In this document: one piece after another, positions 29,639 to 39,055 of the stretch
Layout of the letters: every line of letters begins with the position of its first letter
Numbering within the stretch: position 1 is the first letter of the stretch
From: an uncultured Actinomycetes bacterium
GTDB lineage: Bacteria; Actinomycetota; Acidimicrobiia; Acidimicrobiales; RAAP-2
Direction: 5' to 3'
Assembly (NCBI GenBank): GCA_903893745.1
Contig: CAITNF010000015.1
Span: forward strand, 27,725 to 91,724
Length of the DNA stretch: 64,000 bases
The notes under the pieces: generated by a model
What the model was told of the DNA's origin: nothing
The model's database searches: none
What the model saw: only the letters and a program-made list of their open reading frames with translations
Program-made: the position numbers and the translations under genes

Positions 29639-30524
29639 ATTCGACTGAGTCGGCAGTGAGGTCCATGAAGACTTCCTCGAGAGAGGCTCGTTGTGGAGTC
29701 AGCTCCAGCACGGTAATGCCCGAGCGAAAAGCGATCTGACCAATCTCGTCGGAGGTGAGCCCCGCAACGTTAAGGCCACCATCGTTGATTTCGTGCACGA
29801 CACCCTGATGAGCGCGAAGTAGCGTAATGAGTCCTTCGTGATCACTGGCTCGCACAAAGACCGTTCCCTTGGCGGTGGCGGTTAGCGCATCGACTGATCC
29901 TTGGGTGATGAACTTGCCGCGGCCGATGACAATAATTTGATCGGCGCTAACCGCCATCTCACTCATGAGGTGTGAGCTCACGAACACGGTTCGGCCCTCG
30001 TTGGCCAGTGATCGAAAGAAGTCACGGATCCAGCGAATACCTTCGGGGTCGAGGCCGTTTACTGGTTCATCGAAGAGAAGAACTTCTGGATCACCCAGCA
30101 TCGCCCCAGCAATTCCTAAACGTTGACTCATGCCCAGCGAGAAGTCACCAACCTTCTTGTTGGCGACTGACGTGATGCCGGCGAATTCGAGCACCTCATC
30201 GACTCGGGTAACGCTGATTTGATTCGAGGCGGCGAGCGCACGCAGATGGTTGCGAGCAGTGCGACCCGGATGGACGGCCTTGGCATCCAAGAGAGCGCCG
30301 ACCGTTCGCAGTGGCGATTTCAGTTCTTGGTAGGTCAGCCCATTGATGGTGGCGCGACCCTTCGTGGGTCGGTCGAGGCCCAGAATGACTCGCATGGTTG
30401 TTGACTTGCCCGAGCCATTCGGACCGAGGAAACCGGTTACGACGCCCGACTTCACTTCGAACGAGAGATCATCGACCGCCACCGTGTCGTCGTAGTGCTT
30501 AGAGAGGTGCTCGACAGTCAACAT
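29601..30524 (-). CDS. ABC transporter ATP-binding protein
   Basis: GPNGSGKSTTMRVILGLDRPTKG, DFSLGMSQRLGIAGAMLGDPEVLLFDEPVNGLDPEG. Confidence 0.94.
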   Translation of the reverse strand: MLTVEHLSKHYDDTVAVDDLSFEVKSGVVTGFLGPNGSGKSTTMRVILGLDRPTKGRATINGLTYQELKSPLRTVGALLDAKAVHPGRTARNHLRALAASNQISVTRVDEVLEFAGITSVANKKVGDFSLGMSQRLGIAGAMLGDPEVLLFDEPVNGLDPEGIRWIRDFFRSLANEGRTVFVSSHLMSEMAVSADQIIVIGRGKFITQGSVDALTATAKGTVFVRASDHEGLITLLRAHQGVVHEINDGGLNVAGLTSDEIGQIAFRSGITVLELTPQRASLEEVFMDLTADSVEYGGTTLETGSRA

Positions 30525-30584
30525 GGTGGTACTTCGACTCTAACGAGTAGTTGAGAGCGCGGAGAAGAGATTGGTAAGAAGTTC

Positions 30585-31043
30585 CTAGGAATTCGGCAGT
30601 GTTTTTTGCGTAATCTCTCTACAGGAGTCACACGTTCCAGAAATGGCCACGTGATGGCGATTTAGGGTGAAACCGTAGGACGAATAGAGTTCTCGACCCA
30701 AGGCGTCAAAGTGGTGGGCGGCGACTTCGAGCGTGGCGCCACACTCGTCACAGGTCAGGTGGGCGTGTTCGGAGCCGGCGAGGTGAAAGACCGCCGCACC
30801 TTGACCCAGATGAGCGTGCACCACAATTCCGAGTGATTCGAACTCTTCGAGAATGCGATAAATCGTCGAGGAGCTGATGTCGGGCTGGCGCCGCAGCGCC
30901 AAGATTGATAGCTCCTCAGCGGTGAGATGGCGATCGGCCTCGAGTAGGACCGTGGCCACCACCCGTTTAGCGGCCGTTACCCGCTTAGCGCCCCGTCGAA
31001 GTACCGTCAGAATTTCGTTGAGTCGTTCGTCGGCGGTGACCAT
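30585..31043 (-). CDS. Fur-family metalloregulator
   Basis: RVTAAKRVVATVLLEADRHLTAEEL...STIYRILEEFESLGIV; HAHLTCDECG...CDSC. Confidence 0.92.
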   Translation of the reverse strand: MVTADERLNEILTVLRRGAKRVTAAKRVVATVLLEADRHLTAEELSILALRRQPDISSSTIYRILEEFESLGIVVHAHLGQGAAVFHLAGSEHAHLTCDECGATLEVAAHHFDALGRELYSSYGFTLNRHHVAISGTCDSCREITQKTLPNS

Positions 31044-31094
31044 CGTATGAGCCTAGGACGTCTTACTTTGGAAAACTTCTAATAAAGTTGGGCC

Positions 31095-31736
31095 GTGCTC
31101 TTTTCTCCTCAAATGATTCCTCAAGATCAGGCCCTGAAGGGCCGTTTCACGGCGATCACCATTGGCCGACCCCACTTGGTATTTGGCACCTCAATGGAGA
31201 CTGAAGTTGGCGAGAGTTTTGACACTGCGTACGTCGCAATGGGCTGTTTTTGGGGAGCAGAGAGAAAGTTCTGGGAGCTTGCGGGAGTAGTGGTGACGAG
31301 CGTGGGCTACCAAGGTGGCTTCACTCCTAATCCGACCTACGAAGAAGTCTGCACGGGTAAGACGGGCCACGCAGAAGTTGTGAAGGTTGTTTTTGATCCC
31401 AAGCAGATTTCGTATGAAGCGATTCTTCAGTGTTTCTTCGAAAATCACAATCCCACGGAAGGATTTCGCCAAGGTAACGATATTGGTACGCAGTATCGAA
31501 GTGCGATCTACACCGTTGGCGATAATCAGGCTGCGAGCGCGGAATCCGTGGTTGCTTCGTACGGAGAGCGTTTACGAGCTGCCGGCTATGGAGTTATCAC
31601 TACCGAACTCACCTCAGCGGGACCGTTTTATTTGGCGGAGGAGTACCACCAGCAGTACCTGATTGCTAATCCCAATGGCTACTGCGGACTGGGCAGCACG
31701 GGCGTGGCCTGCCCGGTTGGGCTCAGTACCAACTAA
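31095..31736 (+). CDS. msrA: Peptide methionine-S-sulfoxide reductase
   Basis: [38 protein letters not shown]. Confidence 0.95.
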   Translation: MLFSPQMIPQDQALKGRFTAITIGRPHLVFGTSMETEVGESFDTAYVAMGCFWGAERKFWELAGVVVTSVGYQGGFTPNPTYEEVCTGKTGHAEVVKVVFDPKQISYEAILQCFFENHNPTEGFRQGNDIGTQYRSAIYTVGDNQAASAESVVASYGERLRAAGYGVITTELTSAGPFYLAEEYHQQYLIANPNGYCGLGSTGVACPVGLSTN

Positions 31737-32707
31737 ATCTTCGCCAATCGATTGATGGCGAGTTGTGCCTCTTTCGCGATTTCGCGCACCACGTCCCCAG
31801 CACTCAGCAGTGAAGATATGCCGCCAACCGCTTGCCCCGCGGGGTAGCCCTCACGTTCGGGTTCGACGCCCAAAGTGTGCTCATCACCACCGAGGTGAAA
31901 GGTGCCATCACTAAAGGCCGTCATGAGCTGTTCGGGAAAAGGTTTCAGCAGTGAGGGGTCATCCTCGTAACGTTTCGTCGTCGCATTGGCCAGTACGCGC
32001 ATGGTCTTGCCACTAAACGCCCGCGATACCACTGTGCCATCCTCGCGAGCTTGCAGAATGCCATCTTTAAATCCCGGCACTGCTCGGGCTTCTGGAGTGG
32101 CAATAAATCGAGTACCCAACCACACTCCATCGGCCCCGAGTGCGAGTGCGGCAGCGAGACCGCGACCATCGAAGATTCCTCCAGCGGCCACCACCGGGAT
32201 GTGGCTCCCAACAGCATCGACGATGAGTGGCACAAGCGGCATCGTGGCAACCGTTCCCGTGTGGCCACCGGCTTCAGTTCCTTGAGCGACGACGACATCA
32301 CAACCAGCGTCGAGGGCCCGACGAGCGTGCTCCACCTTGCCGCACATGGAAATGACCAACACATTGTGTTGATGGCATAGTTCAATCACGTGGAGTGGTA
32401 CTCCCAAACCCGCCACGAACGAGGTCGCGCCTCCTTCGATGAGTAGTTCAACATTGGCGACCAACGTGTCGGGAAATGCGGTGAGCAAGTCAACGCCGAA
32501 GGGCTTTGTGGTGAGCTGCGCGGTCTTGGCGATTTCGTCAGCCAACTGCTTCGTCGACATGGTGGACGCCCCCAGACAGCCGTATCCACCAGCGTCCGAA
32601 ACAGCGGCCGCGAGCGCGCTGTACGCCACTCCGCCCATACCGGCCAGCATGATTGGATAATCGATTCCTAAAAGTTCAGTCAGTCGTGTTTTCATGATTG
32701 CTCCCAT
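31733..32707 (-). CDS. Nitronate monooxygenase / 2-nitropropane dioxygenase-like flavoprotein
   Basis: [83 protein letters not shown]. Confidence 0.92.
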   Translation of the reverse strand: MGAIMKTRLTELLGIDYPIMLAGMGGVAYSALAAAVSDAGGYGCLGASTMSTKQLADEIAKTAQLTTKPFGVDLLTAFPDTLVANVELLIEGGATSFVAGLGVPLHVIELCHQHNVLVISMCGKVEHARRALDAGCDVVVAQGTEAGGHTGTVATMPLVPLIVDAVGSHIPVVAAGGIFDGRGLAAALALGADGVWLGTRFIATPEARAVPGFKDGILQAREDGTVVSRAFSGKTMRVLANATTKRYEDDPSLLKPFPEQLMTAFSDGTFHLGGDEHTLGVEPEREGYPAGQAVGGISSLLSAGDVVREIAKEAQLAINRLAKI

Positions 32708-32713
32708 TGTTGC

Positions 32714-33871
32714 TCAACTAAGTGATGGGGACACGCGTCGCAAGATCATCACGCCCCCCACAGCGGCCAAGACCGACGCGGCCAACAGTCCCGCCGCGAA
32801 GGCCCCGTAGATGCTTCCGTTCGTCGAAAACAGCGCCGAGGCAAACAGCAGGGGCACCGTAAAGCCAATTGCACAGAGCAACGACGAACCAAAGAGCATG
32901 GGCCAGGTGATCTCGTGGTGGACCCGAGAACCTACGGCGCGCGCGAGGGCGACCCCTCCCATAATGCCGATTGTTTTACCGACCAACCGAATTGCGATGG
33001 TGGCAATGATTATGGTGACCGACGCTCGAGATCGCAGTAAGTCCCAGCGCACTCCACACGACGCCACCGCAAAGAGTGGCAACACGAACATGGCTGACCA
33101 CTGACTCATTTGACGTTCCAGCGCGAGTCCCAGTTCGGCGTCAAGCGGCACCGTGACGGCGGCGAGAATTCCAGCCAATGGTGGTTCAATTCCCGATCCG
33201 AGAAGTGAGAGCCAAAGTAAGAGGAGAAAAAGTGCGCGTAGGGAAGCTCGGGACCGCACTCGAGCAATTCGTCGGGCACCAACGATGAGTAGCAGCGTGA
33301 CCAACAGCCACCATGGGCGGATGTGCAAGTGTCCATTAAATGCGAGAACCGTCACACTGGCTACGTCATCGGCAACCGCCAGCGCTAGGAGAAAGGTCCG
33401 AAGGCTTCGAGGAAGTCGACTCCCGACGAGTGCCAATGCACCTAGCGTGAAGGCGACGTCGGTCGCCATGGGAACCCCCCAGCCACTTCGCAGAGCTTCG
33501 CTGTGTGAGAAGTTTCCAACCACGACCGAGAGCAGCGCGGTTACACACATGCCACCTAGCGCGCCCATAATTGGCGCGAGTGATTGACGTCGACTGGTGA
33601 GGAACCCTGAAGAAATCTCGCGAGCAAGCTCGAGCCCAATAGCGAAAAAAAACAATGTCATTAGACCCGATGCGATGAGCTGATGACTCGAATTCAGCCC
33701 AACTGTCTTCGCCCAATCGATTTTCCATGCACCATTAACGATTCGTTGATAGTTAGTAGAAAAGAGTGCGGACCACACGAGGGCCAGTACCACTCCGCCC
33801 CATATTGAAACTGCGGGAGCGAATTCGTGAACTGCGAAAGTCCTTAAAGATTGGCGCGCGTTGAGGGCCAT
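32714..33871 (-). CDS. nhaA: Na+/H+ antiporter NhaA
   Basis: LMTLFFFAIGLELAREISSGFL, GWGVPMATDVAFTLGALALVGSRLP, LALAVADDVASVTVLA. Confidence 0.93.
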   Translation of the reverse strand: MALNARQSLRTFAVHEFAPAVSIWGGVVLALVWSALFSTNYQRIVNGAWKIDWAKTVGLNSSHQLIASGLMTLFFFAIGLELAREISSGFLTSRRQSLAPIMGALGGMCVTALLSVVVGNFSHSEALRSGWGVPMATDVAFTLGALALVGSRLPRSLRTFLLALAVADDVASVTVLAFNGHLHIRPWWLLVTLLLIVGARRIARVRSRASLRALFLLLLWLSLLGSGIEPPLAGILAAVTVPLDAELGLALERQMSQWSAMFVLPLFAVASCGVRWDLLRSRASVTIIIATIAIRLVGKTIGIMGGVALARAVGSRVHHEITWPMLFGSSLLCAIGFTVPLLFASALFSTNGSIYGAFAAGLLAASVLAAVGGVMILRRVSPSLS

Positions 33872-33974
33872 AACAGCAACCTTACTGATGAAACCGGCTG
33901 GATTGAAATATGTTTCGGTAAGATGTTTGATGCAACAGTCCCTCGCGACGCTCCACGTTGCCGATTGAGGATTT

Positions 33975-35537
33975 GTGATGACTACTTCCATTACCGCTAC
34001 TGCTCTACCAAAACGCGAGTTGTACTTTGTTTTTGGTGCGCTGATGATGGGCATGTTGCTCGCGGCGCTTGACAGCACCATTGTGGCTACGGCGTTGCCA
34101 ACGATTGTGGGTGATCTACACGGGGCCAATCATCTGAGCTGGGTCGTCGTGGCGTACCTACTCGCGTCGACCGTCTCGACACCACTTTGGGGGAAGCTCG
34201 GTGATCTACACGGACGAAAGATTTATTTCCAAGCAGCGATTGTTATTTTTCTCGTTGGCAGCATGTTGTGCGGACTGGCGAACAACATGCTCATGCTCAT
34301 CTTGTTTCGCGCACTACAGGGGCTAGGTGGCGGCGGATTGATGGTGGGCGCACAAGCAGTTATTGCCGACATCGTGCCGCCTCGCGAGCGCGGCCGCTAC
34401 TCGGGATTCTTTGGTGCCGTCTTTGGCGCGGCGACAGTGCTCGGTCCGCTTCTTGGTGGTGTAATTGTCGACTATTGGTCGTGGCGATGGATCTTCTTTG
34501 TCAATGTGCCCTTTGGGATTATTGCGCTGCTCGTGACCGCCGCCGCACTGCCGAAAGATGCGCTGCGTACGTCTCACGAGATTGATTACAAAGGAATCGC
34601 GACATTAACGATTTCGGCATCGGCGCTAATCCTCTTCACCACGCTCGGTGGAACCGAGTTCCCGTGGAGGTCGTGGACTGCGGTTGCCTTAGCGTTAGGT
34701 GGTGTGGTGTTCGCAGTGGTGTTTGCTCTGGTGGAACGTCGTTCCAGCGAACCAATTTTGGCTCCGCGTCTTTTTCGAAATCGGGTATTCCTTTCCGGGT
34801 CGGCGATTGGATTCGTCGTTGGGTTCGCCATGTTCGGGGCAATGACTTTTTTGCCACTCTTTTTCCAAGAAGTTCGCGGAGTATCGCCCACGAGTTCCGG
34901 ACTACGTTTGCTGCCGCTGATGGTCGGACTCTTTGGCGCATCGATAATTACCGGCCAACTGGTGGCGAAGGGCTGGCGCTACCGACCTTTTCCAATTGCG
35001 GGGGCGATCACGATGACGGTGGGCCTTGGCCTGATGGGCACGGTTAGTGAATCGACATCGTTATTTACAATCGCGCTGTACATGCTGGTGCTCGGAATCG
35101 GTCTAGGTCTCGTGATGCAGATACTCGTCACCGCAGTGCAAAATGCGGTCGATCCCAGTGATCTTGGTGCCGCGACGGCGGGGGCCAACTTCTTTCGGTC
35201 GATTGGTGGATCGTTTGGTACCGCAATATTTGGAGCTCTCTACGTCAATCAACTCCCGCACGCACTACGAGCCGGTCTAAGCCACTATCCAATCTCCGCG
35301 GGGATGTTGGCGCCGGAGTCTTTCACTCCGGCCGGACTAGCGAAGTTGCCTGCGCCCCTGCACGCGACCGTGCTGCACGCCATTGCGACGACGATTCAAG
35401 GGATCTATCAGTGGGCCACACCAGTTGGCGCTATAGCAGTGCTGCTCTCGTTAACGCTGCCCGAGATAAAACTACGAACGAGTCTTCACGCCGTAGCTGA
35501 CGAGGTGCCATTGTCAAATACCGAATCTTTTGAGTGA
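33975..35537 (+). CDS. MFS drug-efflux transporter (DHA2/EmrB type)
   Basis: MLLAALDSTIVATALPTIVGDLHG, WVVVAYLLASTVSTPLWGKLGDLHGRK. Confidence 0.93.
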   Translation: MMTTSITATALPKRELYFVFGALMMGMLLAALDSTIVATALPTIVGDLHGANHLSWVVVAYLLASTVSTPLWGKLGDLHGRKIYFQAAIVIFLVGSMLCGLANNMLMLILFRALQGLGGGGLMVGAQAVIADIVPPRERGRYSGFFGAVFGAATVLGPLLGGVIVDYWSWRWIFFVNVPFGIIALLVTAAALPKDALRTSHEIDYKGIATLTISASALILFTTLGGTEFPWRSWTAVALALGGVVFAVVFALVERRSSEPILAPRLFRNRVFLSGSAIGFVVGFAMFGAMTFLPLFFQEVRGVSPTSSGLRLLPLMVGLFGASIITGQLVAKGWRYRPFPIAGAITMTVGLGLMGTVSESTSLFTIALYMLVLGIGLGLVMQILVTAVQNAVDPSDLGAATAGANFFRSIGGSFGTAIFGALYVNQLPHALRAGLSHYPISAGMLAPESFTPAGLAKLPAPLHATVLHAIATTIQGIYQWATPVGAIAVLLSLTLPEIKLRTSLHAVADEVPLSNTESFE

Positions 35538-35785
35538 GTAGTACGAGTTAGACGTAGAGCTCGTTTTCCCGGTAGCCAAACACCAGAATGTCAGTTCCAT
35601 CCCTGTCTGGATTGGGTGCGGTTTATTAGAAGGCCGAATTCGACTTTGGTCTCTGGTGACCAGCCCTGGGGCCAATGTAGAAATATTCTTGATCGCCGGC
35701 AATGGATTAGTGGCTGGACACTCGACGTGCGGAACCGGCGGTCGAGACGGTACGATTAGTCCAGGGCGACTCGAAAGGATGCAAA

Positions 35786-36172
35786 GTGCCACTGTCGGAA
35801 CACGAACAGCGGATTCTGGCCGAGCTTGAAGAGTCGCTGTCCAAGAATGATCCAAGTTTTGCCAAGAGCGTTCGCGACACCGACGTCTACGCCCATGGTG
35901 GTCGACGAGTGCGATGGGGTATTGCGGGCTTTGTCGCCGGACTACTGCTACTGGTCCTGTGCTTCTCGCACTCGATAATTTTGGGTCTAGTTGGTGTGGC
36001 ACTGATGTTCGTCTCGGCTGTTGTCGTGGAACGAAATGCCCGACTTTTGGGGCGCGCATCCTGGCAGGATCTCACTCGATCTGCTCAAGGTGACGATGCC
36101 CACGCGAACTATGGTCCTCGGACCAGTTCGATTCGCGACTGGTTGTCGCGTCAGCGCCGAAACAGCGAATGA
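35786..36172 (+). CDS. DUF3040-type small membrane protein
   Basis: MPLSEHEQRILAELEESLSKNDPSFA followed by two TM segments. Confidence 0.85.
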   Translation: MPLSEHEQRILAELEESLSKNDPSFAKSVRDTDVYAHGGRRVRWGIAGFVAGLLLLVLCFSHSIILGLVGVALMFVSAVVVERNARLLGRASWQDLTRSAQGDDAHANYGPRTSSIRDWLSRQRRNSE

Positions 36173-37047
36173 TCGATGCCGGAATCGCGATTGACGCGAT
36201 TCCGTGTTTAGCCCTCGATATTGGTGGTACGAAAATTGAGGGTGCTCTGGTACATCCCGATGGCCGCATCGAGCGACGTGAGCGATTAGACACTGCCTCC
36301 CTAGGCGAAGACCTTTTAACTCCAATCTGTGCGATGTTGGATCGAGTGTCACAAAATGATGCTCCGAAGGTACTGGGAGTCGGTTGTGCGGGGCCGATGA
36401 CGCGAGGTGGCGAGGAAGTTTCACCGCTGAACATTCAACAGTGGGACAGTTTTCCACTGCGAGCAGAGCTAGTTAAGCGATTAGGCCTTGACGTGTACAT
36501 CGAAGGAGATGCGCGGGCTCTGGCGCTGGCCGAGGGCGTCTTTGGGTCAGCCACCCTCGATGAGGGCTATCTATCTATGGTGGTTTCGACTGGCATTGGC
36601 GGGGGCATTGTGTTGGACGGACGACTACTCGATGGCGTCAGTGGCAACGCCGGTCACGTTGGCCACGTCAACGTGGTGATCAATGGACGACCCTGTTCGT
36701 GTGGTGGCAATGGATGTCTTGAAGCCGAAGCGTCAGGTTGGGCGATTGAAGCCATTACCGGCAAACATCCTCGCGAGGCCGATGAATTCACTCGACGGCG
36801 AACCGCAGAGTTAGTGGGTCGCGCCGTCGCGGCCCTAGCCGTGGCGTTGGACTTTGATCGCTGCTACATCGCGGGATCGGTGGCACTTGGTTTCGGTGAC
36901 GATTTTTTCACGGTGGCCAACCAGTCGGCACGCACACTCGCAACCTTGAGTTTTACTTCAGAGCTCAAAGTGAGTCCGTCGGGACTCGGCGTCGATGGCC
37001 CGATTCTTGGTGCGGCTCTCGTTGGTTGGCGGGGAGACGGGCAATGA
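36169..37047 (+). CDS. ROK-family sugar kinase/regulator-like
   Basis: LALDIGGTKIEGALV...VSTGIGGGIVLDGRLLDG..GNAGHVGHV....CSCGGNGCLEAEASG. Confidence 0.92.
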   Translation: MIDAGIAIDAIPCLALDIGGTKIEGALVHPDGRIERRERLDTASLGEDLLTPICAMLDRVSQNDAPKVLGVGCAGPMTRGGEEVSPLNIQQWDSFPLRAELVKRLGLDVYIEGDARALALAEGVFGSATLDEGYLSMVVSTGIGGGIVLDGRLLDGVSGNAGHVGHVNVVINGRPCSCGGNGCLEAEASGWAIEAITGKHPREADEFTRRRTAELVGRAVAALAVALDFDRCYIAGSVALGFGDDFFTVANQSARTLATLSFTSELKVSPSGLGVDGPILGAALVGWRGDGQ

Positions 37048-37295
37048 AATGGAGTGCAATGCCGGGACTGGGGGCGTACCTCGTGCGTCACCCCGCACGA
37101 GGTTTCGTGATGGCTCGCGCAGGTTGGCGACTTCGCCAGCGTCAGTGGTGGCGCAAGCCCCCGTTCTTGCCGCTGCCCAATAGTCAATATTGGGAGTTTC
37201 GCAGCGTCACCGCTCAGGGCGTCGAAACTTTGCTCACCCCGCACGCGATGTTCGAAGCCGCGAAATGGTCGCTGCGTCAACCGGTAGGAAGGTAG
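37044..37295 (+). CDS. Small conserved-looking hypothetical protein
   Basis: ATGA overlap with the ROK gene; MKWSAMPGLGAYLVRHPARGFVMARAGWRLRQRQWWRKPPFLPLPNSQYWEFR... Confidence 0.65.
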   Translation: MKWSAMPGLGAYLVRHPARGFVMARAGWRLRQRQWWRKPPFLPLPNSQYWEFRSVTAQGVETLLTPHAMFEAAKWSLRQPVGR

Positions 37296-37304
37296 TTTTT
37301 TGCA

Positions 37305-37811
37305 ATGGCGCGTGTCCTACTTTTAAACGCCACCTTTGAACCATTACAACTGGTGAGCGAGCGTCGGGCGGTCGTTCTGATGCTGGCGGGACGCGCTGAA
37401 CCGATTGCCACGCCCGAGAATCCCACCCTCTGCAGATCCGCGACGGTAGTGGTACCAATTCCGGCAATTGTGCGACTTCACGAGATGGTGAAGATCCCGA
37501 GCAAAGTGCGCACACCTCCACTAACTCGGCGGTCGCTCTTGCTTCGAGATAGTTACCAATGCGCGTACTGCCTCGAGCACGCTGACACGATTGACCATGT
37601 AGTACCTCGAAGTCGAGGTGGTCACCACGAATGGACCAATGTCGTAGCGGCGTGTCGTCGACACAATATGCAAAAGGGTGATCGGCTCTTGGAGGAGATT
37701 GGTTGGCGTCTTCACTTTGAGCCTCGCGTGCCCGACGGTCCGTGGTGGCGCTGGCGACACGTTCCCGACCCCGACCCCCTGTGGGCGCCATTTCTTCCAC
37801 GCGCTTCGTGA
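37305..37811 (+). CDS. HNH endonuclease
   Basis: CAYCLEHADTIDHVVPRSRGGHHEWTNVVAACRRHNMQKGDRLLEE. Confidence 0.93.
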   Translation: MARVLLLNATFEPLQLVSERRAVVLMLAGRAEPIATPENPTLCRSATVVVPIPAIVRLHEMVKIPSKVRTPPLTRRSLLLRDSYQCAYCLEHADTIDHVVPRSRGGHHEWTNVVAACRRHNMQKGDRLLEEIGWRLHFEPRVPDGPWWRWRHVPDPDPLWAPFLPRAS

Positions 37812-38470
37812 ACGCTCAGTTTGAAGATCTCTATGACTACGACGTATTACGTCGACAGACCACAGCCACAATGTTTATTGTGCGAGTGCAAGAATCCACG
37901 TTAGTTTTCGGTGGAAACCAGTCCGCCGATGTCATAAATCTCGATTTAGCGGAGCGATTCCACCCACGACGACGACGCGGTGGGGGCGGACTCGTACTTT
38001 TGCAGCCCGACGATCTTTGGGTTGATTGGTGGATTCCGGCCGGTGACGTTCGCTGGCAAAGCGATGTACGTCAGAGCGCGATACGTGCGGGACATTGGTG
38101 GAGTGGCGCCCTGCCGGAGTTGGTGCGAGCCAGGTCGTACGTGCACGAGGAGGGTCTAGTCGGAGAGCTCGACCACCGTGTGGTGTGCTTCGCGGGTCGT
38201 GGTCCCGGAGAAGTGTTTGTTGATGAGCGTAAGGCGGTGGGTCTGACCCAGTGGCGAGTACGCGAAGGAATCTTGCTCTCAAGTGTGCTGCACGCCAACT
38301 CGTCGAGTGATGTCGTCGATCTTCTCGCCGCCCCACCCGTTGGCATCGATGGGGCGATTGCGCACCATACGCTGGCGTCACTCGGTATCGAAAATGTCGA
38401 TCTCCTAACTCAGCGCCTCCGTGACGGAAGTGGCCCCTGGGCTACGCGTCACCTGTTCCTCACTGCGTAG
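37808..38470 (+). CDS. Lipoate-protein-ligase-like (BPL/LplA family) protein
   Basis: GTG start overlapping HNH stop; RRRGGGGLVLLQPDDLWVDWWIPAGD; DERKAVGLTQWRVREGILLSSVL. Confidence 0.75.
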   Translation: MNAQFEDLYDYDVLRRQTTATMFIVRVQESTLVFGGNQSADVINLDLAERFHPRRRRGGGGLVLLQPDDLWVDWWIPAGDVRWQSDVRQSAIRAGHWWSGALPELVRARSYVHEEGLVGELDHRVVCFAGRGPGEVFVDERKAVGLTQWRVREGILLSSVLHANSSSDVVDLLAAPPVGIDGAIAHHTLASLGIENVDLLTQRLRDGSGPWATRHLFLTA

Positions 38471-38569
38471 TTCTCGCTGGTCACTTGATGGGAGGGTCGC
38501 GGGACCCCTGTCGCCCCCACGCCTTAATATCCCTGAAAATGTCCTAAAAGTGACAGAAATTGCCATTTT

Positions 38570-38619
38570 GTGGTGAGAAGTGGGGATTAAGGGTGCAAAG
38601 TGGGGTAAAGTGGTTTCCA
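38570..38619 (+). promoter_or_regulatory. Candidate MraZ operator: five 10-bp-phased boxes
   Basis: GTGGTGAGAA GTGGGGATTA AGGGTGCAAA GTGGGGTAAA GTGGTTTCCA immediately upstream of mraZ. Confidence 0.8.
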
Positions 38620-38632
38620 CGGAGGGAGACCC

Positions 38633-39055
38633 ATGCTCGGCTTTGTTGGTCAGTTTCAGCACACGCTGGATGCGAAGGGTCGACTCATCTTGCCCGCGAA
38701 GTTTCGGGTGGAGTTTGAGCGTGGTGGACACCTAAGTCCTAATACCGAAGGTTGTGTCGCACTGTGGACGCCCGGAGAGTTCGCTCGACAAGCCGATGAA
38801 CGACTGGCACAAAGTCGTACGGGTGGGCCCTTGGAACGACAGCAGGCGCGCTACTGGGCCGCCAACTCTTCGGACGTTGAGTTTGACAAACAGGGTCGCT
38901 TCGCCTTGCCGAACGCCATTCGTGACTACGGACAGTTAGTAGGTGACGTGTTGATCGTTGGTGCGCTCGACCACGTTGAGCTGTGGAACCCCTCCATCTA
39001 CGCGTCCCAAGTCAATCCCGCTGAGGGAATTTTTAAAAGCGGTAATGCCGAGTGA
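38633..39055 (+). CDS. mraZ: MraZ transcriptional regulator
   Basis: MLGFVGQFQHTLDAKGRLILPAKFR; first gene of dcw cluster. Confidence 0.96.
   Translation: MLGFVGQFQHTLDAKGRLILPAKFRVEFERGGHLSPNTEGCVALWTPGEFARQADERLAQSRTGGPLERQQARYWAANSSDVEFDKQGRFALPNAIRDYGQLVGDVLIVGALDHVELWNPSIYASQVNPAEGIFKSGNAE

Noticed and set aside
37305-37811. HNH endonuclease as a defence or homing nuclease
   Set aside because: Embedded in a translationally coupled housekeeping block with no intron/intein or defence partner; resembles the widespread actinobacterial HNH family.
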